64,000 bases of DNA from Cydia pomonella (Eukaryota; Arthropoda; Insecta; Lepidoptera; Tortricidae): assembly GCF_033807575.1 (NCBI RefSeq), contig NC_084707.1:13254550-13318549 (forward strand). The letters run 5' to 3'. Positions 33,199 through 45,110 of this stretch are shown in pieces. The notes under the pieces are model-generated. The model did no database searches and was not told the DNA's origin. It saw only the letters and a list, made by a program, of their open reading frames with translations. Each line of letters begins with the position of its first letter. Positions within the stretch are counted from its first letter, which is position 1. The position numbers and the translations under genes were made by a program.

Positions 33199-33372
33199 AA
33201 GGCAGTTACTTTACAGTGTGCATAATTATATTACCTATGAATACTATAGGTATACCCTTAGTATATATGTATATGACGCGAGTCGGAAGATAATATTTGA
33301 ACTAGAGAAGGAAGCACGAAACTAAAACACTTGGGTGGAGCTAGAGTCTAACACAGACAATTTAATCTTTAA

Positions 33373-33446
33373 TTAAGAGTAATATTATCCATCGCGCTCA
33401 CGCTTACACTCAGTGAGAGTTAGAGAAAAACACGACCCTACGGGGC
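33373..33446. repeat. GGCCCCGT repeat fragment (copy 2)
   Basis: CATCGCGCTCACGCTTACAC, TCAGTGAGAGTTAGAG and CCCTACGGGGCC match the fragment at 20999-21085 in the opposite orientation. It abuts a (TA)n tract. Confidence 0.5.
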
Positions 33447-33448
33447 CT

Positions 33449-33483
<35 letters not shown>

Positions 33484-33500
33484 ATATATATATATATACA
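33447..33500. repeat. (TA)n microsatellite
   Basis: About 50 bp of TA dinucleotides with one CTA interruption, between CCTTG and CAAGG, so the tract sits at the centre of a small inverted repeat. Overlapping open frames made of Tyr-Ile are artefacts. Confidence 0.9.
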
Positions 33501-34255
33501 AGGCCCGTTAAACAAAAGCAAACATGTATGTACGTGTGCACGCTGCTCAAATCCCTTGGACGCTCGACGCAACGCTGCACGCCCTGCTGCACGCCCCGTT
33601 GGTCGCTCGCTACTGAGTCCGTACACTCAACCGGAGGCCGATTTTGTTTTAAGTATTTGATATGGTTTCTCTTTTATTCTGATAAGAACTTGAGTCAGCG
33701 CGCGTCGCTGCGCTAATCAGCGTGAATTGTTAACGCTAATTGGTCCTCACAAAGCGTCGTCTCGTAAAGTGTCTCGCTCGCACTTGAACTATTATTAACT
33801 TATGTGCGAGCACGAAAAGGGCTTGAGATGCCTGCAGGCCAATCAGAACGACATCTTGACATCAAAATGATATCCGCACGTGCATTTCGCTCGTACTTGT
33901 CCGTTCATGTATCACGCGAGACGCGCGGGCGCGAATAAGAACAAAATTACATCATTTAAATATCGTATTGATGTCACAATGTAAGTTTGAATTGGTTTCC
34001 TGATCAAGAATGTACTAGTGTCAAAATAAGGTCAAAACAATATCATTGTTACAACAGAATTGGCCCGGGTATTGGGATTCAATAAAACAAGCGCGGCTGT
34101 CTGCGATGAAACGGCGGTCCCGTGCGATTTCGTTTCGTACTGTATTTGAAGCTGAACCGGCGAACTCACAAATTGCCGGTCTCGAGTTCTCGACCTACTG
34201 ACAGCATTAAATCCCGAAATAAAACAACTTTTATTGTGATACTGGATTTTCGTTT
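33501..34255. other. Unassigned, moderately GC-rich stretch
   Basis: 33520-33640 and 33690-33930 are CpG-richer (CGCTCGACGCAACGCTGCAC, ACGCGAGACGCGCGGGCGCG). No supported gene. Possibly parts of unrecognised elements. Confidence 0.3.
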
Positions 34256-34257
34256 AC

Positions 34258-34465
34258 AATCTCATCTTCCTAGCGTTGCGGGCTTTTTGCCTCAGCTTAT
34301 CTCGGCTCGGGAGCCAGGAATCCACTTGGCGACTAATCCCAAGAATTGACATAGACACTAGTTTTTATGAAAGCGACTATCATCTCACTTCCCAACCCAA
34401 CCCAGCGAGAAAAAGGGCCTTTTTGAAATTTGTCCGGTTTCCTCGTGATATTTTCTTTCACCGAA
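34258..34465 (-). mobile_element. SINE body fragment (same family as 49.3 kb)
   Basis: GGCTCGGGAGCCAGGAATCC, GGCGACTAATCCCAAGAATT, CACTAGTTTTTATGAAAGCG, TTGTCCGGTTTCCTCG and TTTCTTTCACCGAAAAG match the element at 49135-49470. The tRNA-like head is missing. Confidence 0.6.
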
Positions 34466-34514
34466 AAGCCAACATAACATAACAAAACATAACAACATCA
34501 CATAACTTCTGAAA

Positions 34515-34735
34515 AAAAATTTTTTTTATACTACGTCGGTGGCAAACAAGCATACGGCCCGCTTGATGGTAAGCAGTCTCCGTAGCCTATGTACGCCTGC
34601 AACTCCATAGAGTTACATGTGCGTTGCCGACCCGAACACCCCTCCCCCCCTCGTTGAGCTCGTCGTTGATTGTTATAAGTTGAGTATTGAGCCCGGGACC
34701 TCAGGCTTCTGGATTTTCGTTTACCGAAAACAAAC
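34515..34735 (-). mobile_element. LINE 3' end fragment
   Basis: Poly-T, ACTACGTCGGTGGCAAACAA, GATGGTAAGCAGTCTCCGTA, GCCTATGTACGCCTGCAACT and GCGTTGCCGACCC are shared with 39739-40080. The GATGGTAAG core places it with LINE 3' ends. 5'-truncated. Confidence 0.6.
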
Positions 34736-34894
34736 GAAGATACATAATAATACACTTGTACACCTAAGTTGTTAGTTTCAAGTTAAGTTGCGTACATATG
34801 CAAAGCTAAATTGGTTTTGGGAATGTAAATGAGCACATTATTTATAAATATCATTGATCGAATTGTTCGAAAGAACCGAGCTGACTATAGAAGG

Positions 34895-34982
34895 GTAGGT
34901 ACAGTCGGTTCCCTAACATAAGTATCCACTTTTCTATACAACTTAGTATGGCTACTTAAGTTGGGGAACCGACCGTACCTAC
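34895..34982. mobile_element. 88 bp palindromic element
   Basis: GTAGGTACAGTCGGTTCCCT and AACATAAGTATCCACTT are inverted as CTACTTAAGTTGGGGAACCG and ACCGTACCTAC. Non-coding foldback repeat. Confidence 0.65.
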
Positions 34983-36300
34983 AACAAACAAAGGCCAAAA
35001 AGAGCAAAAAGTAATATTATGGCTAAGAATAATCGTAATCAATTAGATGAGGCAACCCATGATTCGCTGAAGCATGTAGGTCTTGCTTTTTATTGCCATA
35101 ACCATAAGTCAAAACAAATAAAAACCTAAAAGTAAAACATATACCACGCACGTTGCACTGAATTTTATCAAAATCGTTTTCTTTACCAGGGTTATTTTTA
35201 CTTTATTATTATTCTCTGTTAAGTTGATCCTAGGTGTCAATTGTGCTCGTACTAAATTACTCTCGTCAGTAACCCAGCTGACCTGCAGCCTCAAATACTT
35301 CGCTTATTCAACACTTGCCGTAGGTGAGTCTGATCTAGAGCTCCATAAGGACTGTGTGTAATGAGAGTTCAAACTTTTACCGGCGTTCCTGAGACAAATG
35401 CTCGGTAAGCGAGAAAAGAACAGCCCTGTCATTACCGTCAGGTTAATTAGGCTGGTCGCAATAAACAGGTACTATAATAATTTAACTAGTTTTTATTTCT
35501 GGGTTCTCCGCTTCTCCGTTCGAATCGATAGTACTTATTATTGCGTGACTTAAATAACTCTATTGAGGAAACTATGACGAGGAAATAACAGCTACTTCCG
35601 ATTTTATATATTTATAGAACTAAAATAAGAAGTGCCCGAAATAATAACGTAGGTACAGTCAGAAATTCTATCCGCTGAGCACCTTTGCATACAAACTTGT
35701 ATGTAGGGGGGTCACTTTTCTCTGCTGCTAATTATACGTTTATAATATTAGTATTCATGTCATTTCCGTAAGGCGAAGTACGTAAAGGTTAGTAACATTT
35801 TTGGGTAGCAGACCACGCACCCTGCGTTTCCACCAGAGATGAGCTAGAATGCGTAGCGAGAGATGCGTTTGTTAAGAACCAATAAAATCACTTCATTTGT
35901 TTTCCTCGCTCAGCGTGCACTGATAAATATGAAATGATACTTTACACACAATGTCGTGAGATAACATATAAAAAGGAATACCTATCTGATATTCTGAATT
36001 GGCCAAAGTGGGAGAATTTTCACAATTTACAACATTACGTTAGCAGTTTCATTCGCCGCGAACGCGCCGCCGCTCCAATATTGCTGCATAATTTATATTT
36101 CTGTAGTATTGAAAACTTGAGTCTCTCCTGGAAATTGCTGACGTTATAGCGCAAGTTATTACTTTCATCACTGTACCATTCTTATTTGCAAATACATAGT
36201 TATCGTCTGTCGTTCTGCGAATAGTGTTTTAAATTTTGTCATGAGTAGGAACTTACTCTGAGGTACCAACCCACGTAGAATGTTTAATAATTACAAGTAC
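34983..36300. other. Unassigned stretch with one shared repeat piece
   Basis: 35650-35735 (CAGTCAGAAATTC, TTTGCATACAAACTTGTATG, CACTTTTCTCTGC) resembles 51860-51930 and is probably part of a dispersed repeat. 35820-35900 (CCTGCGTTTCCACCAGAGAT) also looks repeat-derived. No gene. Confidence 0.35.
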
Positions 36301-36307
36301 ATATATA

Positions 36308-36505
36308 CAGTTAGGTGGGACAAGAGAAACACTTGTTGGGGCAATACATAGTTAAAGATACTCAAAGATATTTAAAACGAAATTAGAAGATACTAAATAT
36401 AAAATTTATGCGTAAATAAATTTAACTTAAAAATATTTACGTAAGTAGAAGGATTTTTCTCTTGCCCCGAGCAAAATAAACTATGTTTCTCTGACCCAAC
36501 CTGAC
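36308..36505. mobile_element. Possible inverted-repeat element
   Basis: CAGTTAGGTGGGACAAGAGA on the left resembles the inverse of TTTCTCTGACCCAACCTGAC on the right. TGGGGCAA and TTGCCCCG also pair. Arms are diverged and the boundary is uncertain. Confidence 0.4.
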
Positions 36506-39265
36506 CTTAGAAAGATTGGAGTACCTGCAGTGGGTTGTGTGTCACTGAGGATTTTTGTTATAGTCCTACTTGTATTTCACGCACATTATTTATGCGCTTA
36601 ATAAGTCTTCGTCTTACCAACCTCCCCTTTTAACAAAACAGTTGTGTGAAAACAATGCGTCCGATCGCCGCGGTTCCAAAAAGCTAAAAATAGTGTTGAA
36701 TTACATACCAGATGTGCGAAAATGTTGTTTTCATAGGTATCTCATGCTCTGAAAGTGGGTCATAGTTGATCTATAAAATGCACAGAAAGTGATACGTTTC
36801 TGCTCTTGTGTAGAAAAGTGGTGTACTGCTCTGTATCCGCGTCCCATGAGCAACGAGGTGGAAACAAATGAAAAAGTATTCTCTATTTCCCCGCCTGGAA
36901 CGATTGGTAATTGTTCTAATTTTACTGATCCCGCGTTTTATCTTTTTTATCAAAAATGATGTAGTAAATAAAGTGTTTAAATAAATTATTTTTGATTTCT
37001 TTCGTAGAATTGTATTCACATTGATTCGGTACCAAGAGGAAAACACCAAAAACATTTTTTTTTTTTTTCACTTTAAACTTCCATAACTGAGCAAAGGCAG
37101 AGACAGAGGCATCTTAAATACAGCCACACATAAAGGTTTTTATGACATTAAATGGGTTTTTAAAATTATTTGTCGATATTCATGTAAATAAAATATTAGA
37201 TAAAAAAAATTACTCATAAAATTGTTATTTATTATATCAATTCTCTAAAATAGTTTCATTATGTTGGCAGTATGAGTAATGTCGTTGAATTTTTTTTATT
37301 AAAAGTAAGAGGCAATCCCGCTGATTTTCATACTTTAAGGAGCAAATCATTTTAAAATTACTCCAGTTTGATAAAATATTTGTATTATCATAAATATTGC
37401 AATCTAAATATTTTTCGTTGGCGATTATTTATCTTCAGACATGCGAAGTCTCTCATTGCTTACTAGCAAAGAACATGGACAAGAACATGGCCGCAGGTGG
37501 CATAGGTCTATTACTTTAATTACTGATTTTGAAAATTTGCCATATCTTGTTTGGTTTAGCGCATTTGATATGAAAAATAGTGTTTAAATCGGGTGAACGG
37601 CACCATTTTCGTCTCGAACTATTGGTGCTCTCAGACAGAAATGGGTACCTTTCATCCATTGGTTAACAATCTACTAAATCTTCTTATTTTTTACCATTGT
37701 AATCTGATTGTAATGCTTTCATTCATAAAGGTTTACTTTATACATAGCAACCCCCGTTCTACGCGAAAGTAATAGCAAGCGGACTGTCTGTATGTATGAA
37801 CCTACTTTTGTCCATTGTTCGCCTCGCCTTTCGCCTTGTCACTCATGCGCATGTAGGCAACATATTTCCTAGGTAGGTACCTAACTTTACCTCGAAAAGT
37901 TACGTTATGTCTAGGTATTACAATCGGTTCACTGCCATTCAACTATCTGTAATTGCTTACCCAAAAATTTTAAGCTAGGCCGTGATTAAATTCTCGTTAC
38001 AGAGATAAATTGTTAAAGTCTGTATTGGATTATATAAATCTTGTTTCTTTTTTCACATGACCCGTGAAGAAAAGCCGGGACAAACGCGAGGATGATGATA
38101 ACGTGACTGTCATTTGGGCGCCTACGTACTAAAATTCATTCAACTAGCAGCCTATATTATGCACCGAGCAAGCCAAGCGTGATATTGCAATCATCGATTT
38201 TTCTCGATAACGTACGAATAAGTTTATACAGTTGTAGCTATATTTTATCTATTAGTTCCCGAGTAGGACACAGTATAGGCGGTACTTTGTGAACTGCTGT
38301 TAGCGTGCAGATTGCTAGGTTTGCTCTTCCTATTGTGTACAAACCATTAGACCTGAGTAGTACCAGTGTAACTGTGACTTCTTGACCCGAAACTCCTGTA
38401 TGCAGTCGGGGATCTAGCATATACTGGTTTTTTTAAGGCTCTCCTTGATAAGGGATAGGAAATAGGAGCACTGCAGCGGACTTTCGTTTGCCGAAACTCG
38501 CTACAATGTCAGCTCTAGCTTGTATAGAAATTCTTTTTCGAGAGACAGCTGCCAACTGCTATTCTGCAAATTACTCCGCTTAATAAATCAAGAAATCCTC
38601 TTACGAGATAGAGGCACGGACCATTTTTAACTCAATTAAAGCTATTCAAATTCTTTTGGTTTTCAAAAGATTATGCCGCTGCCGGCGCTTTACGTTTGCC
38701 TATGGCTTATAAGATATATCGAGGGTAAGCCCTCGGTGACACGATATAAGCTGAATCGGCGTTCTTTGCCTCAATAAAAACGTGTCCCTTCTTATTGTAT
38801 TTTCGTACATTAAACAGGACCTTTTAAAAAAAGGAAAAACACGTTAATGTGGGTCGTATAGTTCGGAGGACGTGTCATACATGTTACTTGATTAACCTTG
38901 AAAACAATTTGGAGAATTATTCGACTACGTAAATTTATTCCCTGGGCACGTAGGTTCCATTGAAAGGTCCAGCTTAGTAATAAAAGGCAGCCATAAACAA
39001 ATTAAATCTATATAATCTGCTGGATTTTCATAACGGTGAAGAAAATTCAGCAAATTTTATTAATGTTGGTACATTATTATTTGGAGCCATTCAACTCTCT
39101 TTTTTAATGCTTTAAGCTTCGTCTAGCGTTATATTATTTTATTAGTAGCATTATTAGCATTAGGAAATTACGCACGAAGTTGCAGTCAATTGTATTATCG
39201 GAAAATTTTGGATTTATATTCTCAAATATTTTAACTGTATATTTTTTTGTTAAAATATATGTAAA
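36506..39265. other. Unassigned stretch
   Basis: 37590-37690 (GGTACCTTTCATCCATTGGT then TAACAATCTACTAAATCTT) resembles part of the AGGGTTCCGTA-family copy at 56.8 kb. The rest is AT-rich with only short spurious frames. Confidence 0.35.
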
Positions 39266-39267
39266 CT

Positions 39268-39457
39268 GTACCCCTAGTGTAAATATTTTCGACAGCGAAA
39301 CGTGACGTACGCGTTTGCGTTAAGTGTCATTTTGTATGAGATTTTTGACTTTCCAAAACGTCCCGCTTGGCGCGCTGTTCAAAAACCCATACAAAATGAG
39401 ACTAAACGCAAACGCGTACGTCACGTTTCAAAATCGAATTTATTTACACTAGGGGTA
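39268..39457. mobile_element. 190 bp MITE with inverted arms
   Basis: GTACCCCTAGTGTAAATATT, CGAAACGTGACGTACGCGTT and CATTTTGTATGAG are inverted at the right (CATACAAAATGAGACTAAAC, GCGTACGTCACGTTTC, TTTACACTAGGGGTAC). Arms of about 75 bp; no coding capacity. Confidence 0.8.
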
Positions 39458-39738
39458 CTGATAATATTTCAGTGAAATCTACCTCGATAAAAGTTTGAGT
39501 TTAAAAACTACTGAACTGATTTTCATGCGGTTTACACTTATCAATAGAGTGAATTGAGGAAGGTTTAGGGGTATCATTTGTTTAACCCGTGCGATTCCCG
39601 GGTCGCTAGTGTGAGTACAATACCTACAATATTTCATAATGTTTAGGTATATACCGAAGAATATGTTAGAAGTTTTCCATAATCTCAATGCATCTGAATA
39701 TTTAATAATGACTAGTTTAAAAAAATATTAATCATTTC

Positions 39739-40080
39739 CTTTTTTTTACTACGTCGGTGGCAAACACGGCCCGTCTGATGGTAAGCAGTCACCATAGCCT
39801 ATGTACGCCTGCACTAGGAGTTACATGCGCGTTGCCGACCCTAACTCTCCGCACCCTCGTTGAGCTCTGGCAACCTTACTCACCGGCAGGAACATAACAC
39901 TCTGAGTAGGATCTAGTGTTATTTGGCTGCGGTTTTCTGTAAGGTGGAGGTACTTCCCCAGTTGGACTCTGCTCAAGATCTGGAATCCGCTGGGCTGTGC
40001 CCTACCACACAAAGCGAGATGACATTCACGATGCCCATACCTCTCTCTTGGACGTAGTTTAAGGACGTACCCGATATTGG
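39739..40080 (-). mobile_element. LINE 3' end, longer copy
   Basis: Poly-T at 39739-39747, then ACTACGTCGGTGGCAAACAC, GATGGTAAGCAGTCACCATA, TACATGCGCGTTGCCGACCC, CTCACCGGCAGGAACATAAC, GTTATTTGGCTGCGG and CACAAAGCGAGATGACATTC. The minus-strand orientation puts the tail at the left. It is a common lepidopteran retroelement 3' end. The 63-residue minus frame may be a relic of ORF2 but I see no motif. Confidence 0.6.
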
Positions 40081-43000
40081 AGAAAAGGAGGACTATTTTA
40101 CGGTATAATTTTCTTTTTTAAATAAGTGGGAAGGTCAATAAGATGTAACAAATAATGTCTCAAAATCTGTACTTTATTTACAAATATATCTATTAAGTTA
40201 CTCATAATAGAATTTAGAGTTCATAATGTATAAAATGTAATTAATTGGTAGTTTAAGAAACCTAGTCTACAATATATGAGTTAAGTAGGTAATATTTAAT
40301 TAACATAAATAAGTTTTAGCGAGGCGAGTTTTGCGGATAGTTTTTGTGTATTGGTTAGATTTAGGTTTAAGTTTAATTTAGATTAATATTTTTGTATTTT
40401 TTAATTAAATCTTTATGGCATTTCCAAAACGAATTCAAATAAACAAACCTCCGTTTTAAATACATTTGTTTAAGTAAGTATAAATATTCAACTTCTACCG
40501 CCAGTTGCTATTCCCAGATTAATTCCTGGAAAAGGGAACATTGCAAACGGAAACGGTCCATTACAGGAATAAAAGTACATAATCTATCGTACAACGGCCA
40601 ATATTGTTAAGATTGCTTTTACTGAGGAGGAATCTCGTTTGAATCTAGTTTCAATTGATATATGCGAATGATTGCTATGATGACGCATGGCTCTCATTTC
40701 AATTGACTCACACTTTGTTTACGGCTGTGTTATTGAAAATATTAGTGGCTGTAGCCTAGGTAGGTACTCAGTGCAGTCAATGGATGACAACGAGAACAAC
40801 GCGCCAAAAGTATCTTCCACCCTGGAATACTTTTCCAAATAGAGAATAGAGATATGGGTAGCTCTACTGTTCCCGTTCAAAAGTATCTGTGACAGTCTAA
40901 TTATTATCTTACAGGGTTAATAGGCATGTCTCTTTTTGTTAAGATATTAGAAAATTGTATATTAAAGGAAAAAAATTAAAAGTTACGCTTCAGGCAGGAC
41001 TTGAACACACAGATACAGACGTAGCTGCTTGTTAATCGAGCAACACCAGCTTCCAACAGGTCAGAAGGGAGGAGCCCAAGCGATATCTTCCCGTACAAAT
41101 TGTTCTGCCATTTTTTGCGGGGGGAAACGTGCACACAGTCGCGCTTGTCACTCACTACATTCAAAATACAATCTGTAATGACAACACAAATACATAGGGA
41201 TTACACATTAAAGGCAAATCTTGCACACCTCGATCTCTTTTTGTGTACGGACGAGTCACAAGTCACAACTCGCACCGCGCTATGTCCAGTTAGGCATGTG
41301 CTTCGGCAAAGGCGAAATAATGTGAATACAGACCAAGGCCTGTCGACTTCCTTAGAAAGACATGACGCTTCATAATTGCGCATGTGTGGTCTGACCTCCT
41401 GGAAATAGATACCAGTTATAAATATAAAAATATTTTGTTACAGCAACATTGCTCCTATCTGACTTTGTCTATTCAACTTTGGGAACAAATAAAATCATTT
41501 TTATCAAATATTTTGATTTATGTCACACTACCATATGTAAATTATTTTTATTTTATATAAATTATTACATATTTCAGTTTGTCTTTGTCTATGTTCATAA
41601 AATCTATGGAGGTCACAGGCACATATACCCTCCATAAAGCCTTGCACTTGGGTCTGGCCGGTTAGAACATAGACAAAAGTCTGCAATGTCAATGCTGTCA
41701 AAGTCATTGACGCAAAACTATTTTCATTTTCAAAACTATCAGTTTTCATATAAAATGATTAAATAACGATTTATGTTCTTGAAATAGATTTATTGATTAA
41801 TTTTTAAACTTAAAAATCCACCGCACATTATCTCCGCTCAGACTCGGTTAAAGTTTAATCCATTTTACTGAACTAAGAAACAACAATTATTTCAAGGTAA
41901 GAAATATTTTAATCTATAAATAAAATAAGTGTACTATTGCCAAATTCAAATACATAAATTTAATCTTACCACCCTCTTAAGTTGCACGGCCGCCCTATCG
42001 CGTCCAAAATTACAATCTAATGAATCTAAATTCATCATAGAAGTAAATTCTAACATTGTTTTAGCTGGCAATTTAGAACTCTGGTAGCTATTTAATAGCT
42101 TATATAATACCTTGCTAATAGCAAGGTTAGTAATTAGGGGCATAGGTTATAGTATTGTTTAAAATGTAACTGTTTTGTTTTAGAGGGTGAACGTGAGCAA
42201 AAAATCCTTGGGCGTCATATCATTTCCTTGGAAAGGCACAAAATCAAAAGGCACGGATCCGCCACATAATTGTGACTAGTTGTAGTTTCCCGGTGACCAT
42301 CAACAAGACCGCTGCACTGAGCTGTGGAGCAGAAAGTGTCCGACAATCGGATAGATGTAATAACAACTTTGTCTGTCATATATTCATGTATTTTTAGTTT
42401 TTAGGGCTAATATATGTGATATGATTACAAGTTACACTAATTGCAATTGTGGAGTAAAATCAGATGTGCCAAAGATCATGTTTTAGATATATAAAAAGCT
42501 ATATTAAATGCAATAAATAGTATATGTATATATATAAAATTGTTTTTATCATGAAGATTTTAATGACTTCTATTTATTGTTATGAAGGTGATCTGGGAAT
42601 TAAAACATGCGCTAAAAATAGATGACCTAAACATAAATAACGCCTTAAAAAAATCAAAAGATAATCACACGCACAGGATAGGTTAACTATTTGGTACCCA
42701 CATCAATAATGAACCGAAATTACCGACCTGTGGTTTAATTGAATAAAATTCATATAGGTATGTAGATATTATATGGAAGTGTCACAGTTAGTTCAACAAG
42801 CCCCGTCCGATACATAAATTTGTATAGAAAATGACTTTTTTCCTGCCTATTGTATGTTTTTCGAACGAATTAAGCTCTTTTGATCATAATATATAGGAAT
42901 AAAAATATTTATAACTTAATAATAACTGTATTGTTACCTTTTATATTGAAAAAACTTTAAAATATAGATATCATTATCTCTTAGGACAAAAGATGCCTGT

Positions 43001-43085
43001 GATTTTGATTAATATGTGACATAATATTTTTTTATTTGATAAATACTAATTTAAAAACCTCACCCCAACAAAAACAAAAAATGAA
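40081..43085. other. Unassigned stretch
   Basis: A weak tRNA-like segment on the minus strand (B-box like GTTCAAGTCCTGCC, about 40993-41006) may be a decayed SINE. Short frames at 41100-41380 and 41528-41750 show no motif. No gene is supported. Confidence 0.3.
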
Positions 43086-43190
43086 AAAACACAAAAAGAA
43101 ATTCCGTCGCCGGGATTCGAACCCAGAACCACTAGCTAGAACTGGATCACTACCTACCAACACCCGCCAGGCTAAACCGGTTGTCAATTT
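43086..43190 (-). mobile_element. tRNA-derived SINE head
   Basis: The minus strand reads ACCGGTTTAGCCTGGCGGGT (A box TAGCCTGGCGG) and GGTTCTGGGTTCGAATCCCG (B box GGTTCGAATCC at about 43113-43123). The spacing is tRNA-like; downstream on that strand it is A/T-rich. The 61-residue plus frame is a shadow. Confidence 0.6.
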
Positions 43191-43492
43191 TAGTACTGAG
43201 ATACAAAGAGAGCGCCACTAGTATAAACGAACTTTTGAAAGGGGCATTTTTTTGTATGGAGTTAGCGTTCTTCTCCTAGTGAGTATTATATTCTTTGATA
43301 CAGACTCCCTTCCCGGCGCTCGAAGGATCGGTGCCTGGTGGTCGAAGATACCTTTGGCGCGTATCTGATTCGCTAGTTCCGATGCTCATAGCCGTTGAAA
43401 ACCGATATCACGTTATAAAACTTTCTAGCTATGCTCTGCAAAATTCAAGCATAATTCCAATGATTTTTACAACAATTCGTGACAGCGGATAA

Positions 43493-44090
43493 ATCATGGA
43501 TTCACCAGATACACCAGAAACGAAAAATGGGTCAATATAGTGGATTTCTGCTAAAGCTAAAGCTGGTGAAGACAGCGAAACCCGTAAATTTGGCAAGAAA
43601 TGTGATAGCCACTGTCTTTTAGGATAGCCAAATATTTATTTATGACGATTATATTCAAAAAGATAAAACAATTTAATTAATTTTTGCAAAAATTGTGAAC
43701 AAGTTGCCACATTAGTCAAAGAAAAAAATATATTTTAGATTACGAGTTACGACAATGCCCCTGCGGGTCTGCGCACTCCTCGGCAGTAACATCAGCCAAA
43801 TTAGAAGAATTGCGTCATCAAATACTGCCTAAAGCACCATATTCTCTAGATTTGGCACCATCTGGTTTTTTGATATCCCCAAACATAAGAAAATGGCTCA
43901 ATAGAAAAAGATATTCATAAAATGAGGAAGTCACAGCTGAAAAATAAGCCTCTTTTTCAGGGTTTTACAATTCTTTTTTAAGGGGTTTAAAAGCTGGAAT
44001 ATCTTTGAGCGAACGTAGAGATATATTAACCAAAAAAATAGTCAAAAAGTTTTTTTTTTTCTCAAAGCCATTTGCTTCCTAAGGATAACG
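43493..44090 (+). pseudogene. Mariner-family transposase pseudogene
   Basis: Frames with many stops give DKSWIHQIHQK / DTPETKNGSI (mariner D-x-WxHxxTPETK), then MTIIFKKIKQF / YDDYIQKDKTI. YDNAPAG (HDNAPAH in intact relatives) is followed by the best stretch, AKLEELRHQILPKAPYSLDL and APSGFLISPNIRKWLNRKRY. The last catalytic aspartate (LAPSDFF in relatives) is Gly here. The transposase cut and pasted the element by a DDD mechanism when active; this copy is long dead. No terminal repeats were located. Confidence 0.75.
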
Positions 44091-44373
44091 ATTTCTAGCA
44101 AAAATCTTTAAAATATAGGTATTCTCAGGTCGTTATTTTACTCGAAGTGGATTTTTACGGTTTATAGACGCATTATTCGGGCTATCTCATTGAATATCGG
44201 CGCTATCGCTCGAAACCAAATGCAAAAGATAATCGAGAGATTCGGGCAAATGCGATATACTCGTACTATCGAAAGGGCATTGGGTAGGAGAGTAACAAAA
44301 TATCCTCTACAGGACAAAGATTTCGAATCATAACACTCCTTTTCATCTTACCACTTTACTGGATAGTTAAATA

Positions 44374-44734
44374 GGTCAAACACAAAACTTTGTTCACGTC
44401 TTTCCTGTAGACATAGGTACCCAAAGGAAAAAAGCTTTAAAGTTTAATCTTCTTATTTAACCCCTATCCAACATGAAAAAATACATCTTTTATTTGGATA
44501 ATTGTGATAAAATCAAAACTTATGTGTTCGTCAGAAATGTAGTTTTTCTCTCCTGTGGACAATAGTTAACAGCTTGTGGGCATTCAGTGTTTAGGTAAGA
44601 ATTTTATCATACTTATCCAAATAAAAGGAGTACTTTTCATGCGGATAACGGTAAAATAATAAAATTAACCTTAATAGCCCTTAACTTTTTGGTATATCTA
44701 CAGGAAAGACATGAAAACAGTTGTGTGTTTGACC
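44374..44734. mobile_element. 361 bp MITE with ~45 bp terminal inverted repeats
   Basis: GGTCAAACACAAAACTTTGT, CACGTCTTTCCTGTAGACAT on the left; TATCTACAGGAAAGACATG, CAGTTGTGTGTTTGACC on the right. Inner parts (TTTATTTGGATAA / TTATCCAAATAAA) also pair. Non-coding. Confidence 0.8.
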
Positions 44735-44854
44735 CAAATACTGACTTAATGAAACAAATATTCCTTGCGAATCTCAATTTAACTGACATTATAATTTAAA
44801 TGGAGGAGCTTAATAACTCGGATGATTGCTTTCATACTTTTTATTATATTGAAG

Positions 44855-45110
44855 AATTGATTGATTGATGTATTTATTCGTTATAACATAGGTACATTGT
44901 ATTGATCTTAGAGATAAAATTAAATAACACCAATCAGATTCAACCAACCAAAAAGTAGTCTGAATCCGCTCAGCTAATCCCAATATTTGCGCAGGCTTTA
45001 GTTTGCAACACGTTGCGGATTTCTAAGAAGTAGGTATTAGTTCCAAAAACCTGTTGATCCGCTAGGATTTGAACCTACGACCGCATTCCGCTCCAGTTGA
45101 AAGTAGTTCA
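44855..45110 (-). mobile_element. Decayed tRNA-derived SINE (tentative)
   Basis: The minus strand reads CGGTCGTAGGTTCAAATCCT with a B-box match GGTTCAAATCC (45065-45075). An ATTGATTGATG run at the far end (about 44860) would be its tail. The A box is degraded. Confidence 0.4.

Noticed and set aside
33438..33660. Open frames with Tyr-Ile repeats on both strands
   Set aside because: Translation of a (TA)n tract.
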